From NCBI RefSeq assembly GCF_964656455.1, contig NC_135712.1, positions 67,089,239 to 67,153,238 on the forward strand: a stretch of 64,000 nucleotides of DNA, read 5' to 3'. The translations under genes and the position numbers were made by a program. The notes under the pieces are model-generated. The model saw nothing but the letters and a program-made list of their open reading frames with translations. It ran no database searches and had not been told where the DNA came from. Shown piece after piece: positions 25,301 through 37,300 of the stretch (position 1 is the stretch's first letter; every line of letters begins with the position of its first letter). This DNA comes from Halichoerus grypus (lineage: Eukaryota > Chordata > Mammalia > Carnivora > Phocidae).

Positions 25301-28300
25301 ACGCAACATCCTGACGCCCGCGCCTGAGCCTCCTGGCCGCCGTGGTATATTGCCATCTGCAGGGTGCCTTAGACGGCAAGCAGTCCAACTTCCTCCCTGC
25401 GCAGCGGTCTCAGACTCTCCCATTCCTGGGAGAATAAAAAACCTAGACCCTAGGAAGTACACAATTAAGAGTTTTATAAGAAAGAAGAATTCGAAAATGA
25501 GTTAGGGACCATACGGTCTTTGAGTGTGGCGTTAGATGCTAGCCCGTATTCCGTGGAATTGAAAGGTTTTGTGCAGGGAAGTGATGTAATGAAAGAGGAG
25601 GATGTGGAAGATTAATCTCATGGTGGATGTGTGCAGACACTAGGGAGAGCAATTAGAATAAAAAAAGAACTTTAAAATAGACAATTATTACTGGAACAGG
25701 CTGCTGAATCAGTCTGGGGAAATGAGCAGAATGGCCTTTAGAGGGTCCCAGGGCTTCTAGTAAGTTCTATTTCAGGCTTATTCTCCCCGTGTTTCTTGCA
25801 GCATCCCACAGATGAGCTGGGGGGGAAAATCAGTGATTTAGTAAGCATTTATTGTGTGCCACTGTATGCCAAGCATTGTGCTAGATAGCTAAGACAGTTG
25901 GAAAGACATGTTTAGATGCCGTTAGGATGGGGCTGGCAGAGTGCAGGTGGCTTCCGTCACCAGGAGGATCTGGTAGGAAGTCAAGAACTTGACGATTATT
26001 GAGCACCAGTTTGGTGCTGAGTCCTCTGACGTGGGTCATCTCCTTCAGTTCTCTTGAGAGCCCTATGATTACTTTCATCACCCACGTCTCCCACACAAGG
26101 ATCCTCAGTGAGGGTGAGTGACTTGCCCAAGGTCACATGATTCCTAAGTGGATGCAGTCTTTTGAATCAAGTTTGTTGTCCATTGAGACTACTGTTTTCC
26201 TTTTTCTCTTCCTGTGTTTCCATATATATTGTTCAGCACAATCGGCTTCCCAGGTTTCTTCTCTCTGCTTCTGTGACTGCTCCTGGCTTTTTGAACTTCC
26301 TTTCCTCTCCCCTCCATGCTGCCCTCCTTGAGGAGCAGTCTTCCTGTGTCTGGCCACTCTGACTTCTTTCTCTCTGGGTTGTTCTTAGTATTTAGTAACA
26401 CAGCTACTAAAATTCTCCTTTCCCACTTAGGGGTGTTGGATATGGGGGCCCCTGCAACCAGAACAAGTTCAGACTTCGGAGGTGGTCCAGTCAGGCTGTA
26501 GGTAATGGTTACAAACAGGAGGAGAGAAGCGAGGGATCTGGCAATCTGGAGGGAAGAGAGGCAGGCAGGTGGATTGTCATGAGAGCCACACTCTCTCCTT
26601 GGCCACATAGGAGCTGTGAGTTCTGAGAACGTTGCACACAAAGCCGAGGTGGACAGACGGAGGCAGGCCACAAGGATGTTGTGGAATGGCTGAATGGTGA
26701 CTCAGCAACTTAGGAGAGGAGTACGACCTTTGTTGACATGGGCAGGGAGAAAGCATATTATGCATACTTGGGTGGCAGTAGCCCCACTCTAGGACCTGTT
26801 TGAACTTGGTAGCAAGGCCAGGTGTCTTTCTCAGCCCTCAGAACTTTGTTTTCACACTGGGGTGGCTCCCCTCTGCAGGGCAAGTAAAAGGAGCCCCTCT
26901 ACAGAGGGCCAGCACCTGGCCCAGACCCTGCATCTTCCAGAGCTCTGGGCCGTCATTCCCAGCTGGGTTAGTTTGCCTTGCTCCCCCGCTGCCCCGGGAT
27001 GCACATCAGTCTGTGAGGCTCTGTCCCCTTCATCTGTTTCTGGTGGGACAGATGGATGGGCTGTGTGTAGACAAGGTGGGGCTGTCTGTGGGGCAAAGTG
27101 TGGATAGGCCTGTTCTCCCTTTGCTGCTAGGTGCTAGCTGGGATGAACGTCTACCCCTCGGAATTTGAGAACATCAAGGAGGAGTATAATGTGCGAGGCT
27201 ACCCCACCATCTGCTATTTCGAGTAAGTCCCCTGCTTCCCTTCCGATGCTCACTCCCCTCCCTGATGGCATTTGCATCCCTGGCTGAGCCCACGTTGTCT
27301 GTCCACATTTCACAGGAAAGGACGATTTCTGTTCCCGTATGACAACTATGGGTCCACAGCTGAGGACATTGTGGAATGGCTGAAGAAGTAAGTGGGACGG
27401 TTGCCTCGGGAGTGTACGCCTAGAGGGAGGGGCCTTAGCTAGACCCCGGGGTAGCCCCTGGTCTCAGGGCTGTGGCTGGGGGCGGGGAAGAGAACCAGGA
27501 AGGGAAAGGTCCCGTTGTGCTGCCCAAACGGTGGTTTCTGGGTTGCTTCTAGGTGAGGATGGGGTCTCTGTGGGTTTAGGATATGAGAATCGGGAGGATT
27601 TGGTATGACTCTGGTCATGGTGACTGCCTTTCAAATAGTTCTCTTCCCCTTACTATCTATCTGATGGATAGGGGTATTTCTCATCTAGGATGTCAGTTTT
27701 GAGAGAGGCTTCACTGCAGGTCTTACTGAAAATTGGATTGTCAGTTGAACACTTACTTCAAATACAACAGTGTATGAGGTGCTGTGAAGCTCCTAAGAAA
27801 TACTCTGATAACCTTAGATTTGCAGAGTGCTTTACCATTCACGTGCACTCCCCACAGATGCTGTTTCATGGCAACCTTGTGATCCCTGTTTGTAATGTGA
27901 TTAGATCCTCGTAATCCAGAGTATCCCTTATCTGGACCCCCCACCGTGCTAGGCGTGTGACTGGCATGACCTTGACGGGTGTGTTGGATGAGGAGTCTGT
28001 CTCCCCCACCATGGGAGCTGGGGAGAGGCCGCCTCTCCTGGCAGCCTCCTCGAGCCATCCCAGCCGAGCACTTACCCTGCTTGCTTTGAGCTCTGCCTGT
28101 CATCCGTTTGGCACATACCAGTCACTGCCATTGTGTGGCTCTTTGTGCATCATTCTTGGAATAATACCAGCTAACATTTTTTGGGCTCTACTTCATGGCC
28201 GGCCCTATTCTAAAGACTTTATATGGATTCTCATGTAATCCTCAGAACAGCCCGGAAAGGAAGACATTATTCTCGGCCTTATTTAATGAATAAGGTAGCA

Positions 28301-31300
28301 GAGCACAGTGATAAGCAGCTTACCCAGGCTCCTGCAGTCGACGGGTAGCATGGCCAGGCTTGCCCTGGCAGCTCCCCGGAGTTCTGCTTGGAGCCCCCTA
28401 CCCCTTCCCCAGGTGCTGGCACGGTGGATATTCATTGACATCGTTACCTGAGGGGCACAAGGTGAAAGAATTAGTTATCCAAAGATACGGAGGTTGAAAA
28501 TGTGTATTTTCAGAATGAGAAGGAGGATGAATTTTGTACCCCCCCCAACAAACAAACAAACAAACTGTCAGATTCTAAAGGTTGAAACTCCCAGTCTTCT
28601 GTTCTGTGGGTCCCTGGGAGATAAGATCCAACGGTAACACCATGTGTGCACGGCATCTTTTGTTTCTCGGGAAGCATTGTCCTATCTCTGTTCTCATCGA
28701 TTCCCTCATTGCCCGCCCCTGCCCCCCATTCTCATGTATTCATTGTTTTAACCTGGGCCGTCACGCCCCTGTTTTCCTTTTTCATTTGATAATAAGCATG
28801 TCCTCTCCTCCAGCCAGACACATCTTACTCTGCTTCGGGAGAAGGTTTCAACAAATAGCAATCTCATTTGTCACCAGAGCATAAAATCTGTCTGCCTCCC
28901 TCCCCCTTCTGTAACCTTTTCTGGTTTCAAAATACACTCATATCTTTTTGGAAGGAAAAGGTTTAGTTTTTGGTTTTTTTATTGAAGTGTTGAGAATTGC
29001 TTGCTAACCCTACACAAGAGGAGCATGTCAGTGGAGTTTGTGAGACAGGTGATTATCTCCCCACTGGGGCCTGGCACTCTGTCCCCCACTCCCTCCTCTC
29101 TGCCTGCTGCCACCCCAGCTCCTCCACTAGACTCTGCTCTGGACAGAGACCTGGAGGCAGCCCCGGGCTGGCGCCCCCCCCTCTTTTCCCACCTTTCCTT
29201 TTCTCCCTCTCCTCACCGCATGTGGGGAGGAAACCTTGTTAGCAGTTTCTGGTTCAGTCCCGGTCTGCAGGCTGAGAAGGTTGGTGGGGTGACTCCAGGG
29301 AGGGGGGTGCGCAGCATCTGGGTCTCCCTGGGCAGCCCTGTCCAGCTGTCTGACCACCGGTGATCACTGTCAGGGGCACTCGTGGCAGCAGCTCTTCCGA
29401 AGGCATAACTGTAGCCCGCAGCACAGCAAGGGTAGTGAGACCACCTCCTGAAGGACCGCCAGTGAATCCCCTCATCTCACACCCCAGCAAGAGCCAGTGA
29501 TGTCGCTGTGCTGGCGGCTGGCTTAATTTTTAAAAAAATATTTTTTGATTTCAAGGCTCTTCAAGTGAGATATGTTATTATAGAAAAACCTAAAAATATA
29601 TTTAAACAAAAGGAAAAGCCCTTCCTTCTTCCCCACCCAAAGATAATGTGTTGTAATATTTTGGTGAATTTCCTTCCAGTTCTCCCCCCCCCACCCCCCC
29701 CACCCCCGCCGCCCCACGTGTACCCAGCTCTTTGTGTGGTTTTTCCCTGTGACAGGTGTTTAAAGTCTTTACCGATCTTATCCCACATCCTGGTGGTTGG
29801 CAGTGTTCCCACCTTTCCTGCTTCCTGGCACCTCTTCCCTGGGCCTTCCCGTTGGCTGCTCAGGGCTTATGTTTGGCCAGGTGTAGAAGAATGAGCGTGG
29901 ATCCGGCCTTGCTAACTCTCTGCGTGACTTTCAGAAGCCCAGGAGAGAGGAATCCAGATCTCGTGCCCCCCTCTCCCCCCATGAGTGGCTGGCCACTGGG
30001 CACTGGGTGAGGCCAGGTGGAGACTTTGGGGTCTGAGTGTGCAAGGACTCTGGGGTAGGTGCGTTGATCGTGGCAGGTGTGCCCCCTTGTGCTCCCACTG
30101 GCTCCGTTTCTCAGTCCTCTCTGCAGGTTTCATGCTGCTGAGTTGGGCTTGGCACCTAGAGGTTATATGCACAGTAGTCTATTTACTTGTTTCTGCCTGT
30201 GTGTTTTTATTTCAACCAGAAGTGAACTGAGAGCAATCACAAAGTTTTCTTGACTTGCAATGCTTATTGCATCTTATCTACGGCACGGGCACCAACCTCA
30301 GATAAGTGTCTGATTTATGTGAACTTCCCAGTCTGGAGAGCCCAGTAAATTGGAGTCGCAGGATTGGAAGGGAATAGAAACATCAGTGAATCTGTCTCTA
30401 GCAGTTTGCCTTGTAATGTTTGCATTACCTCTAGAACAGATGCAGTTACCTGAGTCCCACTCAGACACCTCGGAGAACAAGGCCTTGACTCATGTTAGGG
30501 TCACCTACTCCTGTTTGAACCATTTCTGGATTTCAGTCATAAATGATCTCTAGGAACATTTGGGTAGTGCTTTATACATTTATAAAGTGTCTTACTCCAG
30601 AGCATTATCTGTCTAGATATAGCTGAGAGGTAAAGAAAGGCCTCCAAATACACTGTCTAGTAGATGTTTGAAGTCAAATTGGTTGCCTAAGCCCTAGAGC
30701 TGATAAGTGGAAGAAATGGGGCTCAAACCCAGCTCTTCTGACTCCCAGCATGGCTCTCTTTCCCTCTCATCTGTTGTAGATAGAAGGTTCTTCCTTCCAG
30801 TGACTGAAGTTTCCTTCTCTGGAGCTTCCACTTGTTGGCATTGCTTCTCTACTTCAGAGCCACAGAAAATAAATGTCCGTTTCTCTTCCTGATGCAGTCT
30901 GAAATGTTTGAAGATAGCTGTTGTGTTGCCCACGTCTTGTCTTCTCCAGGTTAAACACCTCCAGTGCCTTCGACCATTCTTCTCTCATTCCATTATTCAT
31001 TCAGAAAGCGTTTACTGGATGTGTTCTGCGCAGTAGGTGCAGGAGCGATCAGAGGGAGCCCCGATCTTCAAGGAGCCCGATGGTAAAAGGCCTAAGTCAG
31101 GAATAGTGTTTGGCTTCAGACTTCTACTCAATCCTTCTCTTTGCAGTGAGCCCTTGTGCCACTATGCCCAGCTTTTCAATCCTCTCCAGAAAGTAAACAG
31201 TTGTCTGCTGGGTGGCAGAGGGGTGTTCACCTGGCTGGTAGTCTGAGGGCCAGGATCTGAGGGCCTTAGCTGCTCAGGCTTTCAGTATATGCCCTGTTTC

Positions 31301-34300
31301 CAGCCTCTGCCATGGCCCTGCTTCCAGGGGTGGTGCCTTGAGGTCCTTCAGAGCCTTCACCTTTGCTCCTGGTGTGGCTGTCGGGCCCCCCGCCCCTGTC
31401 CTCATCCTGCACCTCAGGCCTCTGCCCTCTGTTTTGCTCAGTCGCTTTCCTAGCTTCTAAAATTGCACTGACCTCTTTTCCTCTCTTCACGTTGTCTTTC
31501 CTGTTCTTTTTGCTCCTGTGGGTTCTTATGTTTTTTAAGCCTTGTTCTGTTATTTTAGTGGTTTTAGAGGGTGTTCTCTGTGTTTAACTAGAAGTTTCTC
31601 AGGCACTTTCCTGTGCTTGTACTGCAGCTAAGCCGTGGCTTCTCCATTCTGTGCTCTCATAGGATGTTTAAGAGTTATTTTAACTTCTGAATAGATTCCA
31701 TTCATTTAATTAAAATAATTTTTTAAAAGATACTTGAAAATTATACATTGAAAAGTCTCGCTCCCACTGGTTTCCTTCATCCTGTTCTACCTCCTACCCC
31801 CTAGAGGCAACAACTTTGATTAGTTTCTTTATGCAGATGCAAGCACATATGGATTACTATTTTTTATCTCTCCTTCCTTTATGCAAAAATTAGTACATTG
31901 TGGCCTGTTCTGTGTGTCCCAGTGGTCTATCCACGTCAGTGCATCAAGAGCTTTTTTTGTTCTTCCTTATCGTGCTCAGCCCCCGTTGTGTGGATGGACT
32001 GCAGTTTATGTAACCATTTCCTACCAATGAACACTAGGTTGTTTCTAGTCTTTGGCATGGCAGATCATCTGCGGTGAATGCTTCAAACATACATAGTTTC
32101 GCACGTGTGCATTTGTACTGGCAAGATAAGTTCCCTGAAGTGGAATTGGTGGTGTTTGGAGCCCAAGTGTGGGAGCCTCAGTCTCCTGGTGTTGGTCTGG
32201 GACCATTGTCTGGCTAATGACTCATCCCAAAGCATGATTTTGCCACCAGCACCATCTGACATTGGATGTACATGGGCTGGAAATGGTTTGCCCTCTTCCC
32301 GCTGCTTCCCTCTGCTTGGGCCCAGGGGGCCCTGCTGAGGCCACCAGCAGGGAGGGCTTCTGAAGGTGACATTGAACCCTGACTCTCCATGGGGTGGGGG
32401 CGGCAGATCCCATTGTGTCGGCCATATTCTCTCTCATGATTTCTAGCCCTGGCTGCCGGCACTGTACACTTTTTTTCTACTGTAGGCTCTCAAAGGCAAG
32501 AAACAATGGTTGTCTTTTCACATTTGTCATCCTAAAGGGTTTTTTCAGAGCGGCAGTTAAGGGGCTCTGGCAAAGGTGCTTGTGGCGGCCAAGCAGCTGG
32601 GGCTCATGTCACCGGCAGCCTTGTCCTCCGCTCTGGAGCAATAGAGGGCCCCTGCGAGCCTCCCCCTGGAGCCTCCCCCTGGAGCAGCTGGTGACGCAGA
32701 TAGCAGCGTGCCGTCATCCCTGGGGGAAGCAGACTCCCGGGAGCTTAGGCAGCAGCTTCCCGAGGTTTTCAGCCAGCAGGTGGGGAGTGGGCATCTGGAC
32801 TGACCTCCAGGCCCGGCTCCTCCTGATCCAGCTCTCTGCCTCGGGGAGAACTGGAGAGCTTTGTTCCTGGTCTCTAGAAAGGATAGGTAGATGCTGTCAA
32901 GGTTAGGGTGCCCCCGGCCCCACTCTTCCTCCTCATGACCCTCCTCCCACGCTGGTCAGCCTTGCAGCACCCATGTGGCAGGCCCCTTCCCCCGCCCAGA
33001 TTTGGTCTTTCTCAGACACTCGGCCTCTCTTTCCTCCTAACCACTGCGCGTACGCCTGCCCCCCGCCCACTGCCGCCCCAACCGGTCTTTCCTCTCCCCA
33101 CTCTCTGCCCCTGCCCATGGGGAGCTACTAAACACAACAGTGAGCTTCGCCAAAGGTCATTCTTTGTTGATGCTATTTATTCCTGCCGGTTTGCTGTAAG
33201 TTAGAAAGAGCCTGAGACGCTGTCAAACCCCCAGATTCCTGGGAGGAAGGGGATTTCTTGAGCTGCCTGGGGAGCTGTAGCTAAAGTCACCGTTTGTGAG
33301 AAGACATTCGGTTAAGCACCTCTGGGGCTCTGCGGGGACGGCGAGGTGGGCAGGGCCAGATCGCTCACCCCCTGCTCCTCCACTGAGGGGTTTCTGGTGA
33401 GCCCCGGCAGCAGGCCACGCGAGCCATGGGGGCTCTGGCCAGGGGGCTGGATTTCGTAAGGGCTGCCCCAGCCCCGGGCTTGCTCTGAGCTCTGCCTGTT
33501 TTTGGTCTTCCAGTCCGCAGCCGCCACAGCCCCAGGTCCCCGAGACTCCCTGGGCAGATGAGGGCGGCTCCGTTTATCACCTGACCGACGAAGACTTTGA
33601 CCAGTTTGTGAAGGAACACTCCTCTGTCCTCGTCATGTTCCACGCCCCATGTGAGTGGAACCTTGCTCCTCCCGCCACATCCTTTCCTCCCTGAGCCTAA
33701 GGCGGGCACTGCTCTGGGACGCGAGTCCAGTGAGCACTTGCCTGTCGGACGCCTCCTCGTGCCGGGACACCCTGGTGCCAGGCGAGGTCCCCGCCCTTAC
33801 GGAAGGGCCCACCCTGCATCACCATCAGGGCAGCACCGACGTCCTGCTCGGGTCACAGGGCCCCTCAGCTCAACCTGGTGGGCCTGAGCGCCTTCCTCTC
33901 TAGTTAGCACGAATCAGGAAATGCAAACGGATTTCCCAGAATTGGAGGACTTAGGACTGGAGGGGCCCTTAGATACCAGCTAGAACAGTAATCACCCCTA
34001 ATCTAGGTGGGGAAATTGAGGCCCCCAACAGGGCCTGTATCTTGCCCAGCAGCTGAGAGGGTACAGTGAGGCCAAGGCCGGAGCCTCAGCTCCCCCAGCA
34101 TCTAGAATGCCTTCCTTCTGCTTCAACCTGAAGGTTTCATAGCCTGAAGCAGCCACAGTGGATCAGGGAAGGGAAATGTGTGAATGCTGTAAAAGGCGTC
34201 TGCAATAATGGCTGGAAGGCCTGTAGCTCAGGAATTTCCTAGGCCAGTGACCTCCCCATTCCCATGGAGAATGGAAAATTGATTGTAATTTGTTTCCAAG

Positions 34301-37300
34301 AGGGAGAAGGTTGTTCCTAGGAAGGCGAGCAAGGGGATGACAGCCCGGGGCTGCAGAGTTCCTGGGAAAGGAGGGCCCACCCCCATGGGTGAACAAGGTG
34401 GGTCCTCAGCACCCTGGGACAGGTGCATATGCGGGCTGGGGTGGGGGGGCTCTTCTCTCAGAGCTTCTTGCCAGCTCTTTGGCCCAGTGATGGTAGGGAC
34501 GAGATTGTGAAGAAGAAAAACAGGCAAGAAATAACTGTTTTGTGGAGCAGTGCTGTAACCATCCAGTCCGTGGAGGTACATTGAGCGAGGAGAATGTCAT
34601 ATTCATCGTTGCAGTGGTAGGAGGGGTCTTTATGCTAACAGCTGTGTATCACCCTGCGGTGATACAGTGGCTCTCCGCAGGGTCAGCTCTGTCATGTTCC
34701 CCATAGCGCCGCTAGGCCAGGATGACAAGCCCTGTTTTACAGATAAGGAGACTCTCACAGAAATGGCCCGAATTGTTCACTGCTCCGTAAGTGCAGTACT
34801 GCTGACCCCCTGGTCTGCCAGCACCCCCCGCCCCCCGCCTCGGGGTATCACACGGGTTTGGTTAGTCGGGAGCTATTCATAAGCGGATCGCTCACTGCTA
34901 GGGATTTCCCCAGCTCTTTCTTTCTGAGAATTGCCAAATTCTTGAGAGAATCCAAAGGAAAACTCTTCCTATGACCCTTCTTCTGAATTTCTAGAAAACT
35001 GACAAAACACCCCCAAAAGCTAAGTTTCAAAGAGCCTCCTGATAAAGGGCAATGATGGGGCCTTAGGAGCACTTCACCCCCAGCCCTGCCCGGGCCTTAG
35101 TGAGCATGTCGCGTGTCCACCTGGCTGACATGTGCTCTCCCAGCCCGTCTCAGGGCTGCTGGTGGAAGCCAGGCCAGCGGGAAGTTGCGTTGCGTGTACA
35201 GTTGGGGTCAGCCCGCCTGCATCCGTGTCCCAGCAGTGCAAGCAGGTACTGGCTGGCTGTTTACACTTCCTCCCTGGGAACGTCGCCCCTTGCAGCCTGA
35301 CACAGTGCAGAGTGGTTTGAGCAGTGGTTTGTGGTTGATGCATCTCAACGTGCAGAGTGTATATCCCCTGTGATGAATCTGGTACATTATCCAAAAGCAA
35401 TATGTTTGTCTGTGTTCTTTCTTGTAGTCTTAGGTTGTGAGTAACCCATTGTAGGAGCTGATGCTTGCAGGGTCTGGGGCCTGGAGCTTGTCCGTAGTGT
35501 CCCTCCCTTTCCCTTCTCTCATAACTCCTGCTCTTCCCTCCCTGAACCAGAAGGATCTTGTTCATCACTTCCCTCCTCCCCCACCCCTGCCCCACTCTGT
35601 GGGCATGGAGTAAGGGCTTAATGGATGAGAAACAAACCAATGAAGTTGTTTAGAGCTAAGTTAGAGAAAGAGAACTAGGAAACAGATAGCAGCTTTTGTT
35701 TTCCCCATCGGTCATTGTTATTAATAAATATTTTGAAAGCCACCCCGCTCCGTGCAGAGCCCTCTCGAGGGGGCTCTGATTTCAAACTTAGCAAACGGAG
35801 ACGTCTGAGGCTTCCGCTGGTGGGTGTCTGCTTGTGAGGAACCCTGCATTCTCTGATGAGGTGCCTGCCAGCCCCCTCGCTGTGCATGTGTGTGTGTGCG
35901 CGCGCGCGCGTGTGTGGGCTTATTTCTGCTCAACTGACAGTGACAGGGATCAGGGCAAAAGCATGCAGTGAAGCTTCCTGTTAAAGCTCCCATTGAGTCA
36001 TCTCTCTACACAGTCCCTCCGTATCCAGGAGCATGGTCTGTCACCTGGGAAGGGATGGACTGCCTGTGGTTTTTGAGAGAATTCGGAACCCAGGAGGGGA
36101 CAGCTGGGAGCAGAGAGCTCTTGGCTGCCTCCCTGTGCAGCTCATGCTAGAGTGCTCCAGAGAACCCACAGTGCTTGTGAAACCACTTCTGTGGTGTTTG
36201 AGTGACCCAAACGTCAGGAGGCCAGAGGCTGGCAGTGCTGTCCTAGGTTTCCCAAGTGCATAAAAGGTGAATTCTGGAAATCACAGCAATATGACAGGTT
36301 TCCATCCCAAACCAAACAGGGAGAGTTTTAGAAACAGACCACATTGGAGACTTAGAAAAACAAGTTGGGATCTATCAACAGAGAAGACCATAGTTTCTAT
36401 GAAGGATGAAGGATCCCTGGATGTACTTGGTTCGTTTCTTGTGCAGATTAGATTACTGGGTTGATGAATTAGCATGTCTTTGTTTTATCAAAAGCCAGTC
36501 TCCGCTTTCCTGACTGTGATGGGGGAAAAGGGGTGGGATGGGGCCAGCCTGACTGGAGCACCTTCTTGGTGCTGAATGACTATGAATGACTATGAGTCCA
36601 GCTTGGTTCAGTCTGGAGGGTGGTACTTGTTTTTTATTCAGCAGTTTTGTTAAAACTATAAAAAACAAGGCGTACTTCTAAATCTGCAAAGGTTAGAGCT
36701 GGAAAAAGGATAGCTAGCTAAAATATCGAACAATTGCATTTAAGGTTTTTGAAGATGCCAACAGACTGAAATAGTAAGGCTCAAACTGAAAAGCTGAATT
36801 TATTTTTATGACTTTCTGGTAATTAAAGAGGAATGCATGTACATTTTATAAAGGGATAATACGGGAAAATATAGAGAAGAAAATTCACATTTGTGATACT
36901 GACTCCCAGAGAGAGCCACAGTCCCTCTTTACACTGTTATTTCTATGCACAGAGTATATGCTCAATGTCTGTTCCTTCCTGGGTTCTGCTGTGAAAGGCC
37001 AGGAAGAAAAAGGGTCTTCATCTTTCCACCTGACTGGTGCCTGCCCCGGGGTGGGTGCTTCCTGGCATGTGTAGGTTCCAGAGGCAAATTATTTGGTTCT
37101 GTGCTTAGAACTTTCATCGGGCACCTCTGGAGCTACACTCCTGGGTTCTTGGCAGGAAAGGCACCCGTGCCCCTCATTGTTGCATATCATCCACTGTCCA
37201 GTGGTCTGCTTCTTTACCCTCTTTTCCAGTTTTCCTGCCACTTCCTTCCCACCTCAGCCTCATCACCTTCTCTCGCTTCCCCTTCACTTCTAGCTGGAGT

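Larger units (their letters stand above)
20829..27130 (+). other. PDIA5: PDIA5 intron between W5 and W6
   Basis: About 6.3 kb, rich in lineage-specific insertions: Can-SINEs at 22707-22884 (minus), 23529-23724 (plus) and 24141-24336 (plus), a short LINE-1 (24639-25136) and MIR fragments (25215-25275, 25985-26160). The stretch 20870-22680 shows no recognised repeat or exon. Acceptor is gctgctag. Confidence 0.85.
27388..33513 (+). other. PDIA5: PDIA5 intron between W7 and W8
   Basis: About 6.1 kb, with no extra exon found. It contains a reverse MIR (about 28160-28335), a C-rich tract (29683-29715) and an old LINE-like tail (about 31715-32130). The section 32900-33500 is GC-rich and ends with the acceptor ggtcttccag. 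The rest appears unique. Confidence 0.85.
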
